A DNA stretch of 7,929 bases from Clostridiales bacterium UBA6363 (GCA_002438865.1 DJRJ01000038.1:1-7929); one strand, 5' to 3'; counted from the stretch's first letter, positions 1 through 6,762 are shown. The notes: generated from the sequence alone by a model not told the origin. Translations and numbers: made by a program.

Positions 1-638
1 ACATCATCGACCTTCAGAAGACAGTAAGAAAGGTTGAAGAAGCATACTATTTCGTAAGAGACATCGCCGCTCAGGGTGAGGACATTCTTTTCGTAGGTAC
101 AAAGAAGCAGGCTCAGGATTCCATTAAGGAAGAAGCAGAAAGAGTCGGAATGTACTATGTAAATGCAAGATGGCTCGGCGGTATGCTCACAAACTTCAAG
201 ACTATTCAGAAGAGAATAGAAAGACTTGCACAGATCAATAAGATGGAAGAAGAAGGAACATTCGACCTTCTCCCGAAAAAGGAAGTTATAAAGCTTAAGG
301 CTCAGAGAGACAAGCTCGAAAAGTATCTCGGCGGTATCAAGGATATGAAGAAGCTTCCGGGCGCTATGTTCGTTGTAGACCCGAGAAAAGAAAAGATTGC
401 TATTTCGGAAGCAAAGAAGCTCGGTATCCCCGTAGTTGCAATAGTTGATACAAACTGCGACCCTGATGAGGTTGATTACGTAATCCCGGGTAACGACGAC
501 GCTATAAGAGCCGTAAAGCTCATCGCATCGACCATGTCAAACGCCATAATCGAAGGCAGACAGGGCGAGGACGCTGTTGTTGCCGAAGACGCTGAAGAAG
601 CAAAGGTAAATGAAACAGACGAAGAAGTTGCAGAATAA
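1..638 (+). CDS. rpsB: 30S ribosomal protein S2, 3' part (5' end outside window)
   Basis: This is a component of the small ribosomal subunit that binds 16S rRNA near the head-body junction. The frame is open from base 3 (codons start at 3, 6, 9 and so on), so the ATG at 150 is internal. The 211 visible residues begin [20 protein letters not shown], which matches S2 from about residue 40 of the Bacillus protein, so roughly 39 residues lie upstream of the window. Family hallmarks are [63 protein letters not shown]. The tail is acidic (many E/D/A from about base 555), as in many S2 proteins. The usual LGGTLTNF reads LGGMLTNF here, a small substitution. Arginine codons are almost all AGA, in line with high expression. 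tsf follows after 25 bp, in the usual rpsB-tsf order. The promoter is not in the window. Confidence 0.97.
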   Translation, partial: IIDLQKTVRKVEEAYYFVRDIAAQGEDILFVGTKKQAQDSIKEEAERVGMYYVNARWLGGMLTNFKTIQKRIERLAQINKMEEEGTFDLLPKKEVIKLKAQRDKLEKYLGGIKDMKKLPGAMFVVDPRKEKIAISEAKKLGIPVVAIVDTNCDPDEVDYVIPGNDDAIRAVKLIASTMSNAIIEGRQGEDAVVAEDAEEAKVNETDEEVAE

Positions 639-663
639 AGATTGAGATACGGAGGTAAATAAA

Positions 664-1566
664 ATGGCATTTACAGCTGCTGATGTTAAAGAATTAAGAG
701 AAATGACAGGCTGCGGTATGATGGACTGTAAAAAGGCGCTTACCGAGACTGACGGCGATAAAGAAAAAGCTATTGATATATTGAGAGAAAAGGGTATGGC
801 AAAGGCTGTTAAAAAGGCAGGCCGTATCGCATCCGAGGGTATTGTTAAGGATTACGTAGACGGCAACGTAGGCGTTGTTGTTGAAGTAAATGCCGAAACA
901 GACTTCGTTGCAAAGAACGATCAGTTCATTCAGTTTGTTGACGATGTTGCAAAGACAATCGCTGAAAAAAATCCCGCAGACGTTGAAGCATTAAAGGAAA
1001 TGCAGATTTCGGGCGGCGACCAGACAGTTGGCGAGGCTCTTACAGAAAAGATTGCAAAAATCGGCGAGAATATGAATATCAGACGTTTTGCACGTTATGA
1101 GGGTACGGTTGCTACCTACATTCATGGCGGCGGCAGAATAGGTGTTCTTGTTAAGTTTGATACAGACTGCGCTGATAAAGACGGCTTTGCAGAGTTCGCA
1201 AAGAACATAGCAATGCAGATTGCCGCTGCAGGTGCGGAATATCTTGACCGTGACGCTGTACCGGCTGAAAGAGTTGCACACGAAAAGGAAATTCTTGCAG
1301 CACAGGCTAAGAACGAGGGTAAGCCCGAAGCAATCATCGAAAAGATGATAAACGGACGTATCAACAAGTTCTTCAAGGAAGTTTGCCTTGTTGACCAGGA
1401 ATACATCAAGGACGGCGATCTTTCGGTTACAAAGTACGTTCAGCAGACTGCCAAGGAATTGGGCGGAAGCATCAAGATTGTTGAATATACACGCTTTGAA
1501 AAGGGCGAAGGTCTTGAAAAGAAGAACGAGGACTTTGCGGCTGAAGTTGCTTCAATGATTAAATAA
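664..1566 (+). CDS. tsf: Elongation factor Ts
   Basis: EF-Ts is the cytoplasmic guanine nucleotide exchange factor that releases GDP from EF-Tu during translation elongation. The 300-residue length is normal for Firmicutes. The N-terminal UBA-like domain (about residues 1-55) carries VKELREMTGCGMMDCKKAL, which contacts EF-Tu. ETDFVAKN (about residues 79-86) is the conserved start of the core domain. NIRRFARYEG follows near residue 140, and a second core/dimerisation subdomain ends with the usual Firmicute tail. The ATG at 664 is chosen because GGAGGT at 651-656 sits 7 nt upstream. It is co-transcribed with rpsB and followed within 15 bp by a two-hairpin terminator region. The common continuation pyrH-frr is absent here; a copper ATPase follows instead. 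Confidence 0.97.
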   Translation: MAFTAADVKELREMTGCGMMDCKKALTETDGDKEKAIDILREKGMAKAVKKAGRIASEGIVKDYVDGNVGVVVEVNAETDFVAKNDQFIQFVDDVAKTIAEKNPADVEALKEMQISGGDQTVGEALTEKIAKIGENMNIRRFARYEGTVATYIHGGGRIGVLVKFDTDCADKDGFAEFAKNIAMQIAAAGAEYLDRDAVPAERVAHEKEILAAQAKNEGKPEAIIEKMINGRINKFFKEVCLVDQEYIKDGDLSVTKYVQQTAKELGGSIKIVEYTRFEKGEGLEKKNEDFAAEVASMIK

Positions 1567-1580
1567 GAATAGTTTTTCAC

Positions 1581-1611
1581 AAATGAGCTGTTGCAATGCA
1601 ACAGCTCATTT
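1581..1611 (+). terminator. First hairpin after tsf, near-perfect palindrome
   Basis: Bases 1581-1595 are the exact reverse complement of 1597-1611, with one base between, so the real hairpin is a stem of about 12 bp (AAATGAGCTGTT pairing with AACAGCTCATTT) with a 7-nt loop. It starts 14 bp after the tsf stop. There is no clean T-run directly after it, so alone it is a weak intrinsic terminator. It more likely works with the next hairpin, or protects the mRNA 3' end. Confidence 0.7.
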
Positions 1612-1617
1612 CAGATT

Positions 1618-1651
1618 GCAGACAAACCGTTTGAGGTTTGTCTGCTTTGTT
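1618..1651 (+). terminator. Second hairpin after tsf, probable terminator of the rpsB-tsf operon
   Basis: The arms GCAGACAAACC (1618-1628) and GGTTTGTCTGC (1635-1645) form an 11-bp stem with the 6-nt loop GTTTGA, followed by TTTGTT. The U-tract is interrupted by one G, so efficiency is uncertain. The same hairpin occurs on the minus strand at 6695-6719 after the araC gene, where its T-run is perfect. That supports a termination role. Confidence 0.75.
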
Positions 1652-1704
1652 CATTTCTGTCGGCAGGCTCATTTTGTATATAAAATTTATTTCTGCAAAA
1701 GATA

Positions 1705-1733
1705 TTGACATACGGCTTGTGTTGGTATATAAT
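1705..1733 (+). promoter_or_regulatory. Consensus sigma-A promoter of copA
   Basis: The -35 box TTGACA (1705-1710) and -10 box TATAAT (1728-1733) are both perfect, with a 17-bp spacer. The transcription start should be near 1740, giving a leader of about 60 nt. A promoter this strong on a metal-efflux gene suggests that it is held off by a repressor, which agrees with the palindrome just downstream. Confidence 0.85.
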
Positions 1734-1744
1734 ATCAATGATGA

Positions 1745-1762
1745 TATGAACAACTGTTCATA
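1745..1762 (+). promoter_or_regulatory. Palindromic operator in the copA leader
   Basis: TATGAACA and TGTTCATA are perfect 8-bp arms separated by AC. The site begins 11 bp after the -10 box, at about +5 to +22, where a bound repressor would block initiation. The TGAACA-N2-TGTTCA core resembles operators of ArsR/SmtB-family metal sensors (SmtB, ZiaR, CzrA type). It also contains ACA-NN-TGT, part of the CopY box TACA-NN-TGTA, and GAAC-N4-GTTC, the Gram-positive LexA core. No regulator gene is next to it, so its partner is unknown. Confidence 0.6.
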
Positions 1763-1799
1763 CGTTGCAAAAGTAAAGTAAATATAACGGAGGTTGCAA

Positions 1800-4262
1800 A
1801 TGGAAAAGAAATTTAATATAACCGGAATGTCCTGCGCTGCCTGCAGTGCACATATTGAAAAAAGCGTCGGAAAGCTTGACGGTGTGAACACAGTAAGCGT
1901 TAATTTACTTAAAAATTCTATGAATGTATCATATGATGAAAATAAGCTTACCGTAAACGATATTATAAAAGCCGTTGAAAGCGGCGGCTACGGCGCCTCC
2001 GAAGCGGATGCACAAAAAAGCGTTCAATCGGTAAAAGAAAAAGGAATATCGGTAAAACAGCGCCTTTTAATATCCGTAATATTCCTTGTTATATTAATGT
2101 ATATATCAATGGGACATATGTTCCACGCCCCGTTTTTGGGAGTGTTTGACCATGCGGAGAATGCGCTTGCTTTCGCATTTACGCAATTTTTGCTTACAAT
2201 CCCGATAATAGGCGTAAATATAAGCTATTATACGGACGGTTTCAAGTCGCTTTTTCACCGTTCGCCGAATATGAATTCATTGATTGCAATAGGCTCGGCG
2301 GCGGCGGAAATTTACGGTATATATGCAATTTACGCAATAGGATATGCGCTCGGTCACGGCGATATGCATACGGTTCATTCGTATATGATGAATTTGTATT
2401 TCGAGTCGGCGGCAATGATAGTTACGCTTATAACCGTCGGTAAATATCTTGAGGCACGTGCAAAGGGCAAAACCTCCGAGGCGATAGAAAAGCTTATGGA
2501 CTTATCGCCGAAAACGGCTGTTGTTGTGCGTGACGGAAACGAAGTAACAATAAGTGCGGACGAATTGCGTGTCGGTGATATATGCGTGGTGCGCACGGGA
2601 CAGGCAATAAGTGCGGACGGCGTTGTAACCGAGGGAAACGGTGCGGTGGACGAATCCGCTGTAACGGGTGAGAGCATACCTGTGGATAAAAAGCCGGGTG
2701 ACAGCGTTATTGGCGCAACTATAAACAAGAGCGGATATTTCAAATTTGAAGTGACCAAAACAGGTGATGATACAACACTTGCACAGATTATACACCTTGT
2801 TGAGGACGCCTCTGCAACCAAAGCGCCTATTGCAAAGCTTGCCGATAAGGTGAGCGGTGTGTTCGTTCCTATAGTAATTGCCGTTGCGGCAGTGACGGCA
2901 GCGGTGTGGCTTATACTGGGACGTGGTGCGGACTTTGCGCTCTCAATGGCGATTTCGGTGCTTGTTATATCATGTCCGTGCGCATTGGGACTTGCAACGC
3001 CTACCGCTATTATGGTAGGAACGGGACGTGGTGCGCAAATGGGCATACTCACAAAATCCGCCGAAGCGCTTGAGGTACTTCATACCGTTAATACGGTCGT
3101 AATGGATAAAACGGGAACAATTACCGAGGGCAAGCCGTCCGTAACAGACGTAATTCCGCTCGGCGGGCACAGCGAGGACGAGTTTTTAAAACTGGCTGTT
3201 TCAGTAGAGCATTTGTCAGAGCATCCGCTTTCAAAGGCAGTGTGCGAGTATGCATCAGGCTATGAAAAATATGACGTAAGCGGTTTTGAACAGGTTGCCG
3301 GACGGGGAATAAAGGGCGTAATAGACGGCAAGGAGCTTCTCGGCGGAAACTATGCGTTTATGCAGGATAACGGCATTGACATTGCCGAAAACACCGACCT
3401 TGCAAAAGACGGAAAAACGGCATTGTATTTCGCATACGGCGGCAATCCGCTCGGCATTATTGCGGCGGCGGATAAGGTAAAGGAAAGCTGTCCCGACGCT
3501 GTGGCAAAAATGAAAAAGATGAATATAGATGTTGTAATGCTTACGGGTGATAATGAAGTGACGGCAAAAGCGGTCGGCAGAAGAATAGGCATAGACAACG
3601 TAATTGCGGGAGTTCTTCCGCAGGATAAGGAAAACGAGGTAAGAAAACTGCGTGAGTCGGGCAGAAAAGTTGCAATGATAGGCGACGGCATAAACGACGC
3701 TCCGGCTTTGGTTCGTGCCGACCTCGGAATAGCGATAGGCGCAGGAACGGATATTGCAATGGAAAGTGCGGATATAGTTCTTATGAAAAGCGATCTTTCG
3801 GACGTAATTTCCGCAATGGAATTAAGCCGTGCGACAATTCGTAATATAAAAGAAAATTTATTCTGGGCATTTTTCTATAACGCAATCGGAATACCGATTG
3901 CCGCAGGTGTGCTTTATTCGTTCGGAATAAAGCTTAATCCTATGATAGCGGCGGCGGCAATGAGCTTTTCTTCGGTATTCGTGGTAACAAACGCATTGCG
4001 ATTGCGCTATTTTAAATCAAGTTCGGAAAAAAATATAAAAGGAGAGATAAAAATGAAAAAAACAATCAAAATCAAAGGTATGTCGTGCAGTCACTGCACA
4101 GGCAGAGTACAGGACGCACTTAATGCAATCAATGGCGTGAGCGCAGAGGTAAGCCTTGATAACGGCGGTGAGGCAGTTGTAACAATGACATCAGAGGTAA
4201 GCGACGAGGTTTTGAAAAAAGCCGTAACCGACGCAGGATATGAAGTTGTCGGAATAGAATAA
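1800..4262 (+). CDS. copA: Cu(+)-exporting P1B-1 ATPase with C-terminal CopZ-like domain
   Basis: This is an inner-membrane copper(I) efflux pump of 820 residues. The N-terminal HMA domain (about 1-68) binds Cu through C12 and C15 in GMSCAAC. Eight membrane segments lie near 88-105, 122-144, 158-184, 198-216, 353-373, 381-403, 685-705 and 713-738. Transport and catalytic motifs are TGES (289-292), C392-P393-C394, phosphorylation site D436 in DKTGT, H475-P476, TGDN (582-585) and GDGINDAP (628-635). Y693-N694 and M721-x-x-S724-S725 complete the Cu(I) set. The loop before segment 4 has H186, M189, H190, H193, M196 and M197. The ATG at 1800 is 6 nt after GGAGG; the in-frame TTG at 1794 abuts that site and is rejected. 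Unusually, residues 752-820 form a complete second HMA domain with C763 and C766 in GMSCSHC, joined by a short polar linker that contains a translated Shine-Dalgarno. The Cu specificity is clear; whether the fusion is the native form is less so. Confidence 0.95.
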   Translation: MEKKFNITGMSCAACSAHIEKSVGKLDGVNTVSVNLLKNSMNVSYDENKLTVNDIIKAVESGGYGASEADAQKSVQSVKEKGISVKQRLLISVIFLVILMYISMGHMFHAPFLGVFDHAENALAFAFTQFLLTIPIIGVNISYYTDGFKSLFHRSPNMNSLIAIGSAAAEIYGIYAIYAIGYALGHGDMHTVHSYMMNLYFESAAMIVTLITVGKYLEARAKGKTSEAIEKLMDLSPKTAVVVRDGNEVTISADELRVGDICVVRTGQAISADGVVTEGNGAVDESAVTGESIPVDKKPGDSVIGATINKSGYFKFEVTKTGDDTTLAQIIHLVEDASATKAPIAKLADKVSGVFVPIVIAVAAVTAAVWLILGRGADFALSMAISVLVISCPCALGLATPTAIMVGTGRGAQMGILTKSAEALEVLHTVNTVVMDKTGTITEGKPSVTDVIPLGGHSEDEFLKLAVSVEHLSEHPLSKAVCEYASGYEKYDVSGFEQVAGRGIKGVIDGKELLGGNYAFMQDNGIDIAENTDLAKDGKTALYFAYGGNPLGIIAAADKVKESCPDAVAKMKKMNIDVVMLTGDNEVTAKAVGRRIGIDNVIAGVLPQDKENEVRKLRESGRKVAMIGDGINDAPALVRADLGIAIGAGTDIAMESADIVLMKSDLSDVISAMELSRATIRNIKENLFWAFFYNAIGIPIAAGVLYSFGIKLNPMIAAAAMSFSSVFVVTNALRLRYFKSSSEKNIKGEIKMKKTIKIKGMSCSHCTGRVQDALNAINGVSAEVSLDNGGEAVVTMTSEVSDEVLKKAVTDAGYEVVGIE
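4041..4055 (+). promoter_or_regulatory. Internal ribosome binding site and ATG inside copA
   Basis: GGAGAG (4041-4046), ATAAAA (4047-4052), ATG (4053-4055). This decides a possible second start in the same frame as copA. The surrounding A-rich sequence is likely unstructured, which favours initiation. Confidence 0.65.
4053..4262 (+). CDS. copZ: Nested, in-frame CopZ-like copper chaperone (possible separate product)
   Basis: The last 69 codons of the copA frame read as a complete CopZ: MKKTIKIKGMSCSHCTGRV, with the two Cu ligands in CSHC and a GYEV-type end. The length equals that of Bacillus CopZ (69 residues), and the CxHC form is typical of chaperones, whereas the pump's own N-terminal domain has CAAC. 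GGAGAG at 4041-4046 lies 6 nt before the ATG, an ideal start signal. A free chaperone would carry Cu(I) in the cytoplasm to CopA. No stop codon separates it from copA, so it may be made only as a fusion, only as a nested product, or both. The sequence supports the start signal; actual initiation is inference. Confidence 0.5.
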   Translation: MKKTIKIKGMSCSHCTGRVQDALNAINGVSAEVSLDNGGEAVVTMTSEVSDEVLKKAVTDAGYEVVGIE

Positions 4263-4274
4263 CAAATAATGCAG

Positions 4275-4312
4275 AAAATATTCAGAAACGGAGCGTTTCT
4301 GAATATTTTTTT
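4275..4312 (+). terminator. Strong intrinsic terminator of copA
   Basis: The 13-bp stem ATATTCAGAAACG (4278-4290) pairs with 4294-4306 around a GAG loop. A/T pairs can extend it to about 16 bp, and a run of seven T (4306-4312) follows. It starts 12 bp after the copA stop and separates copper export from the next gene. Confidence 0.9.
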
Positions 4313-4331
4313 GAAAGTCATAAATTTACGG

Positions 4332-4360
4332 TTTACGAAAAGCGACGTTTGTGTTATAAT
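4332..4360 (+). promoter_or_regulatory. Promoter of the SLH phosphodiester glycosidase gene
   Basis: The -10 box TATAAT (4355-4360) is preceded by TGT, making an extended TGnTATAAT. A weak -35 TTTACG (4332-4337) lies at a 17-bp spacing; a second TTTACG at 4325-4330 is too far away. Start of transcription is expected near 4367, only about 19 nt before the GTG start codon, so the leader is very short. Confidence 0.65.
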
Positions 4361-4385
4361 AACAGATTGAAAGGACTGATAATTC

Positions 4386-6689
4386 GTGAAGAAAAAATTG
4401 TTTATATATACGGCATTATCCGTAATATTTGCGGCAAACAGTGTGTTTGCCGATGTTTTGGGTACACAGACAAGCACAACCGTGACCGATATGGGGGCAT
4501 ATACATATCTTCATAACGTCACTTTCGACTCGTCAAGCGTCGGACGCCAGCAGGAGTATTATGTCGAGTATACTCCGAACGAGGAGGCTGTGCCTGTTGT
4601 TATAAACGGTTCGGCTCTGTGGGGTACACGCACCATAAAGCAGGCGGTGAATTATATGGAGGACAACGGCTTAAGACCGCTTATAGGAATTAACGCCGAT
4701 TATTTCTCATACGCTACGGGAATACCTATGGGTACGTCGATTATGAACGGCGAGATTACAACGGCTATGGAGGAATATATAGACGCTGTGGGTTTCCGTG
4801 CCGACGGAACGGGATTTATCCGAGGGCTAAAGCTTAAAACAACGCTGAAGCACGGTGAAAACGAGGCGAATGTAGGGTGTATCAATAAATGGTACACAAA
4901 GGACTTTACTCCTATCGGGATTTTGACCGATAAATTCGGCGATACCACGCATACCTCGTCAGACTGCCTGTTTTTGGTGTGCAGTCCGTCCGATAAGCTT
5001 TCAATAGGAAAAACTGTCACGCTTACGGTCGAGGATAAATTTGAGTATAACGGAAATATAGCTATCCCGAAAGGCAAAATAATTCTGCTTATAAATAAGA
5101 CGGGATATGAAAATGATTATAATTTCTTAAACGGTATAAACATCGGGGAAACGCTGACCGTTACAAACACTGCCGAAGATGACGCCGAAAATATATGGGC
5201 TGAAGCGGAAAATGCGATAGGAACATCGGCAGGACGGCTTTTGATTAACGGCGAAGTGGGTTCGGGCTTTGAAGCAGGCGCCGCACCTCGTACAGCGGTC
5301 GGCATAAAGCCTGACGGAAACGTTATATTCTATGTGCTTGACGGCAGAAGAAAAGGCTACAGCTACGGCGCACAGGCGGAAACTATTGCAAAGCGCTTAA
5401 AGGAACTCGGCTGTACCGATGCACTCAATCTTGACGGCGGCGGTTCAACGGCGATGGCAGGTATTTTCCCGGGAAGCAGCGAAGCGGCGGTTGTAAATTC
5501 CCCGTCAGACGGAAAACTGCGTTCGTGCGCGAATTATCTGTTCCTTAAAGATAACAGAAAAAGAACCGATATTCCCAAGTACGTTGTAACGGACAATGTG
5601 GAAAATAAGAATTTCATTTCGGGAACAAGCACGAAGATAAATATTACTGCGCTTTACGATACGTCAAATTACAAAATGGACGGTGTTGATAAGGTAACGC
5701 TTGAATTGTCAGGTGACAGCGGATCGTATCTTGACGATACGGGAGTTTTGCACTTCGAGGGAACGGGACCCGTGACGGTAAATTATATGTATGACGGTGA
5801 AAGTATTTACAGCGAGCAGTATGAAAGCTTTGAAACTCCCGAAGATATTAAAGTGTATGACGAAAGCACGTGGAAAGAGGTTTCCGAGCTTTACTGCGGA
5901 CGTGAGGGGGATTACAGCATAAATCTTCTCGCATCACCCGTCGTAAACGGTATTGAGCTTAATACACAGGACAATGCATTTAACTGGTCGCTTGTCGGGG
6001 ATATAGGCAATATTGACGCAACCGGAGTATTTACGCTGTCAAGAGGCGGTGACAAAGCAGGAAAGATAGTTATTGAAAAAGGCGGCTTTAAGAAAGAAAT
6101 AAACGTTTACCTTGCCGATTACAACGGAGAAACGGAGGACGGGTTTGCCGATATTTCGGGACACTGGGCGAGAGATATAATTATTGCCATGGCGAACGAG
6201 GGGATTTTAAACGGCAGTGAGGAAAACTCGGTCATGGTGTTTAAGCCCGACAACAATATGACACGTGCCGAATTTACAAAGATGATATGCTCGTTTGAGG
6301 GCATTGATGAAAACGATTATGCAAACGAAACACTTAATTTTACCGATAATGCGGATATACCCCAATGGGCGGAAAACGCCATAAAAGCTATGCACGCATC
6401 GGGAATAATAAAAGGGCGTGTCAGCGATGACGGCACGGTTGCGTTTGCGCCGTATGACAATATAACACGTGCCGAAGCTATGACTATTCTCGGACGTTTG
6501 CTCGACGATACGGAATCGGTGCAGACAAATTTTGCCGATAACGGCGATATACCGCAGTGGGCGGCTGACGGAATAGGCAAGCTTTTAAATGCGGGAATTA
6601 TAACGGGATACGAGGATAACACGATTTTGCCGAATAATAATATAAGAAGATGCGAGGCGGCGGCAATGCTGTATCGCATAAACCACTGA
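4386..6689 (+). CDS. Secreted phosphodiester glycosidase-like protein with three SLH repeats
   Basis: A 767-residue exported, wall-bound protein. Residues 1-22 are a signal peptide: a KKK start, a hydrophobic core and likely cleavage after SVFA. Residues of about 80-390 match the phosphodiester glycosidase family (NAGPA-type, once DUF2233). Signs are NADYF (103-107) followed by GIPMGTS, TAVGIKPDG, YVLDGRR with D319, and the hallmark NLDGGGST (348-355). Family members remove sugars linked through a phosphodiester; the substrate here is unknown. Residues of about 400-580 are beta-rich, probably one or two Ig-like (Big) modules. Three SLH repeats follow, near 587-640, 651-707 and 715-767, with MTRAE, ITRAE and a degenerate IRRCE motif. 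SLH triplets bind pyruvylated secondary wall polymers. The GTG start is chosen because it gives the signal peptide; AAGGA at 4371-4375 is 10 nt upstream, a rather long gap. It is a single-gene unit. Confidence 0.88.
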   Translation: MKKKLFIYTALSVIFAANSVFADVLGTQTSTTVTDMGAYTYLHNVTFDSSSVGRQQEYYVEYTPNEEAVPVVINGSALWGTRTIKQAVNYMEDNGLRPLIGINADYFSYATGIPMGTSIMNGEITTAMEEYIDAVGFRADGTGFIRGLKLKTTLKHGENEANVGCINKWYTKDFTPIGILTDKFGDTTHTSSDCLFLVCSPSDKLSIGKTVTLTVEDKFEYNGNIAIPKGKIILLINKTGYENDYNFLNGINIGETLTVTNTAEDDAENIWAEAENAIGTSAGRLLINGEVGSGFEAGAAPRTAVGIKPDGNVIFYVLDGRRKGYSYGAQAETIAKRLKELGCTDALNLDGGGSTAMAGIFPGSSEAAVVNSPSDGKLRSCANYLFLKDNRKRTDIPKYVVTDNVENKNFISGTSTKINITALYDTSNYKMDGVDKVTLELSGDSGSYLDDTGVLHFEGTGPVTVNYMYDGESIYSEQYESFETPEDIKVYDESTWKEVSELYCGREGDYSINLLASPVVNGIELNTQDNAFNWSLVGDIGNIDATGVFTLSRGGDKAGKIVIEKGGFKKEINVYLADYNGETEDGFADISGHWARDIIIAMANEGILNGSEENSVMVFKPDNNMTRAEFTKMICSFEGIDENDYANETLNFTDNADIPQWAENAIKAMHASGIIKGRVSDDGTVAFAPYDNITRAEAMTILGRLLDDTESVQTNFADNGDIPQWAADGIGKLLNAGIITGYEDNTILPNNNIRRCEAAAMLYRINH

Positions 6690-6755
6690 AAAAAGCAGAC
6701 AAACCTCAAACGGTTTGTCCACAACCTGAAACACAGCGCTATATGCGCTGTGTTT
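6687..6755 (-). repeat. Two-hairpin repeat element, copy 2 (minus strand)
   Basis: Read on the minus strand, it has a first hairpin (6755-6729), then TTTCAG-N-TTG, then the conserved hairpin GACAAACC/GGTTTGTC and TGCTTTTTTCA. The part 6687-6731 is 41 of 45 identical to copy 1. It overlaps the stop codon of the glycosidase gene at one end and the last codons of the araC gene at the other. Confidence 0.8.
6689..6719 (-). terminator. Terminator of the araC-family gene
   Basis: On the minus strand, the 8-bp stem GACAAACC/GGTTTGTC with loop GTTTGA is followed by TGC and a run of six T (plus-strand A at 6689-6694). It lies 20 bp after the regulator's stop. The T-run begins right at the stop codon of the convergent glycosidase gene. 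Confidence 0.8.
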
Positions 6756-6762
6756 GTTTTTT
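6729..6762 (+). terminator. Terminator of the glycosidase gene
   Basis: An 11-bp perfect stem, AAACACAGCGC (6729-6739) with GCGCTGTGTTT (6745-6755), has a 5-nt loop TATAT and is followed by GTTTTTTATA. The 3' arm and T-run are also the last codons of the convergent araC-family gene, so the two genes share this DNA. Confidence 0.9.

Larger units (their letters stand above)
1581..1653 (+). repeat. Two-hairpin repeat element, copy 1
   Basis: The element has a variable first hairpin (1581-1611, ending in TTT), a short CAG-N-TTG linker and a conserved second hairpin. The part from 1609 to 1653 matches the minus strand of 6687-6731 at 41 of 45 positions, counted by eye, with 28 identical bases in a row (1621-1648 against 6692-6719). 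The first hairpins differ in sequence but both have AAA...TTT ends and lead into the same CAG. Both copies lie just past, or over, the 3' end of a gene, in the same orientation relative to that gene. Confidence 0.8.

Noticed and set aside
1745..1762. The leader palindrome as a true CopY box
   Set aside because: Only the inner ACA-NN-TGT fits; the outer T and A of TACA-NN-TGTA are replaced, and the symmetry extends in a way more like ArsR/SmtB sites.
1794..1799. TTG at 1794 as the start of copA, adding two residues
   Set aside because: It directly abuts the GGAGG ribosome binding site (1789-1793), leaving no spacing. The ATG at 1800 has a normal 6-nt gap and gives the usual HMA start.
1764..1800. 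8-bp direct repeat GTTGCAAA in the copA leader (1764-1771 and 1793-1800)
   Set aside because: It is short, the second copy overlaps the start codon region, and one such pair in A-rich DNA is expected by chance.
2014..2034. A6 run after the N-terminal HMA domain with a +1-frame TAA at 2032, hinting at an E. coli-like frameshift that releases a free chaperone
   Set aside because: The codons CAA-AAA-AGC do not form a good slippery site, the needed shift is +1 rather than the -1 of E. coli, and stops this close occur by chance. The C-terminal copZ is a far better candidate.
2375..3052. 225-codon open frame antisense to copA
   Set aside because: It lies wholly opposite a clear P-type ATPase, has a low-complexity Ser/Thr/Ala composition typical of mirror frames, and no ribosome binding site or family likeness that I recognise.
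1618..6719. The inverted repeat copies as ends of a composite transposon or invertible segment carrying copA and the glycosidase
   Set aside because: No transposase or recombinase gene is present, there are no target-site duplications that I can see, and both copies make better sense as 3'-end elements of the genes just before them.
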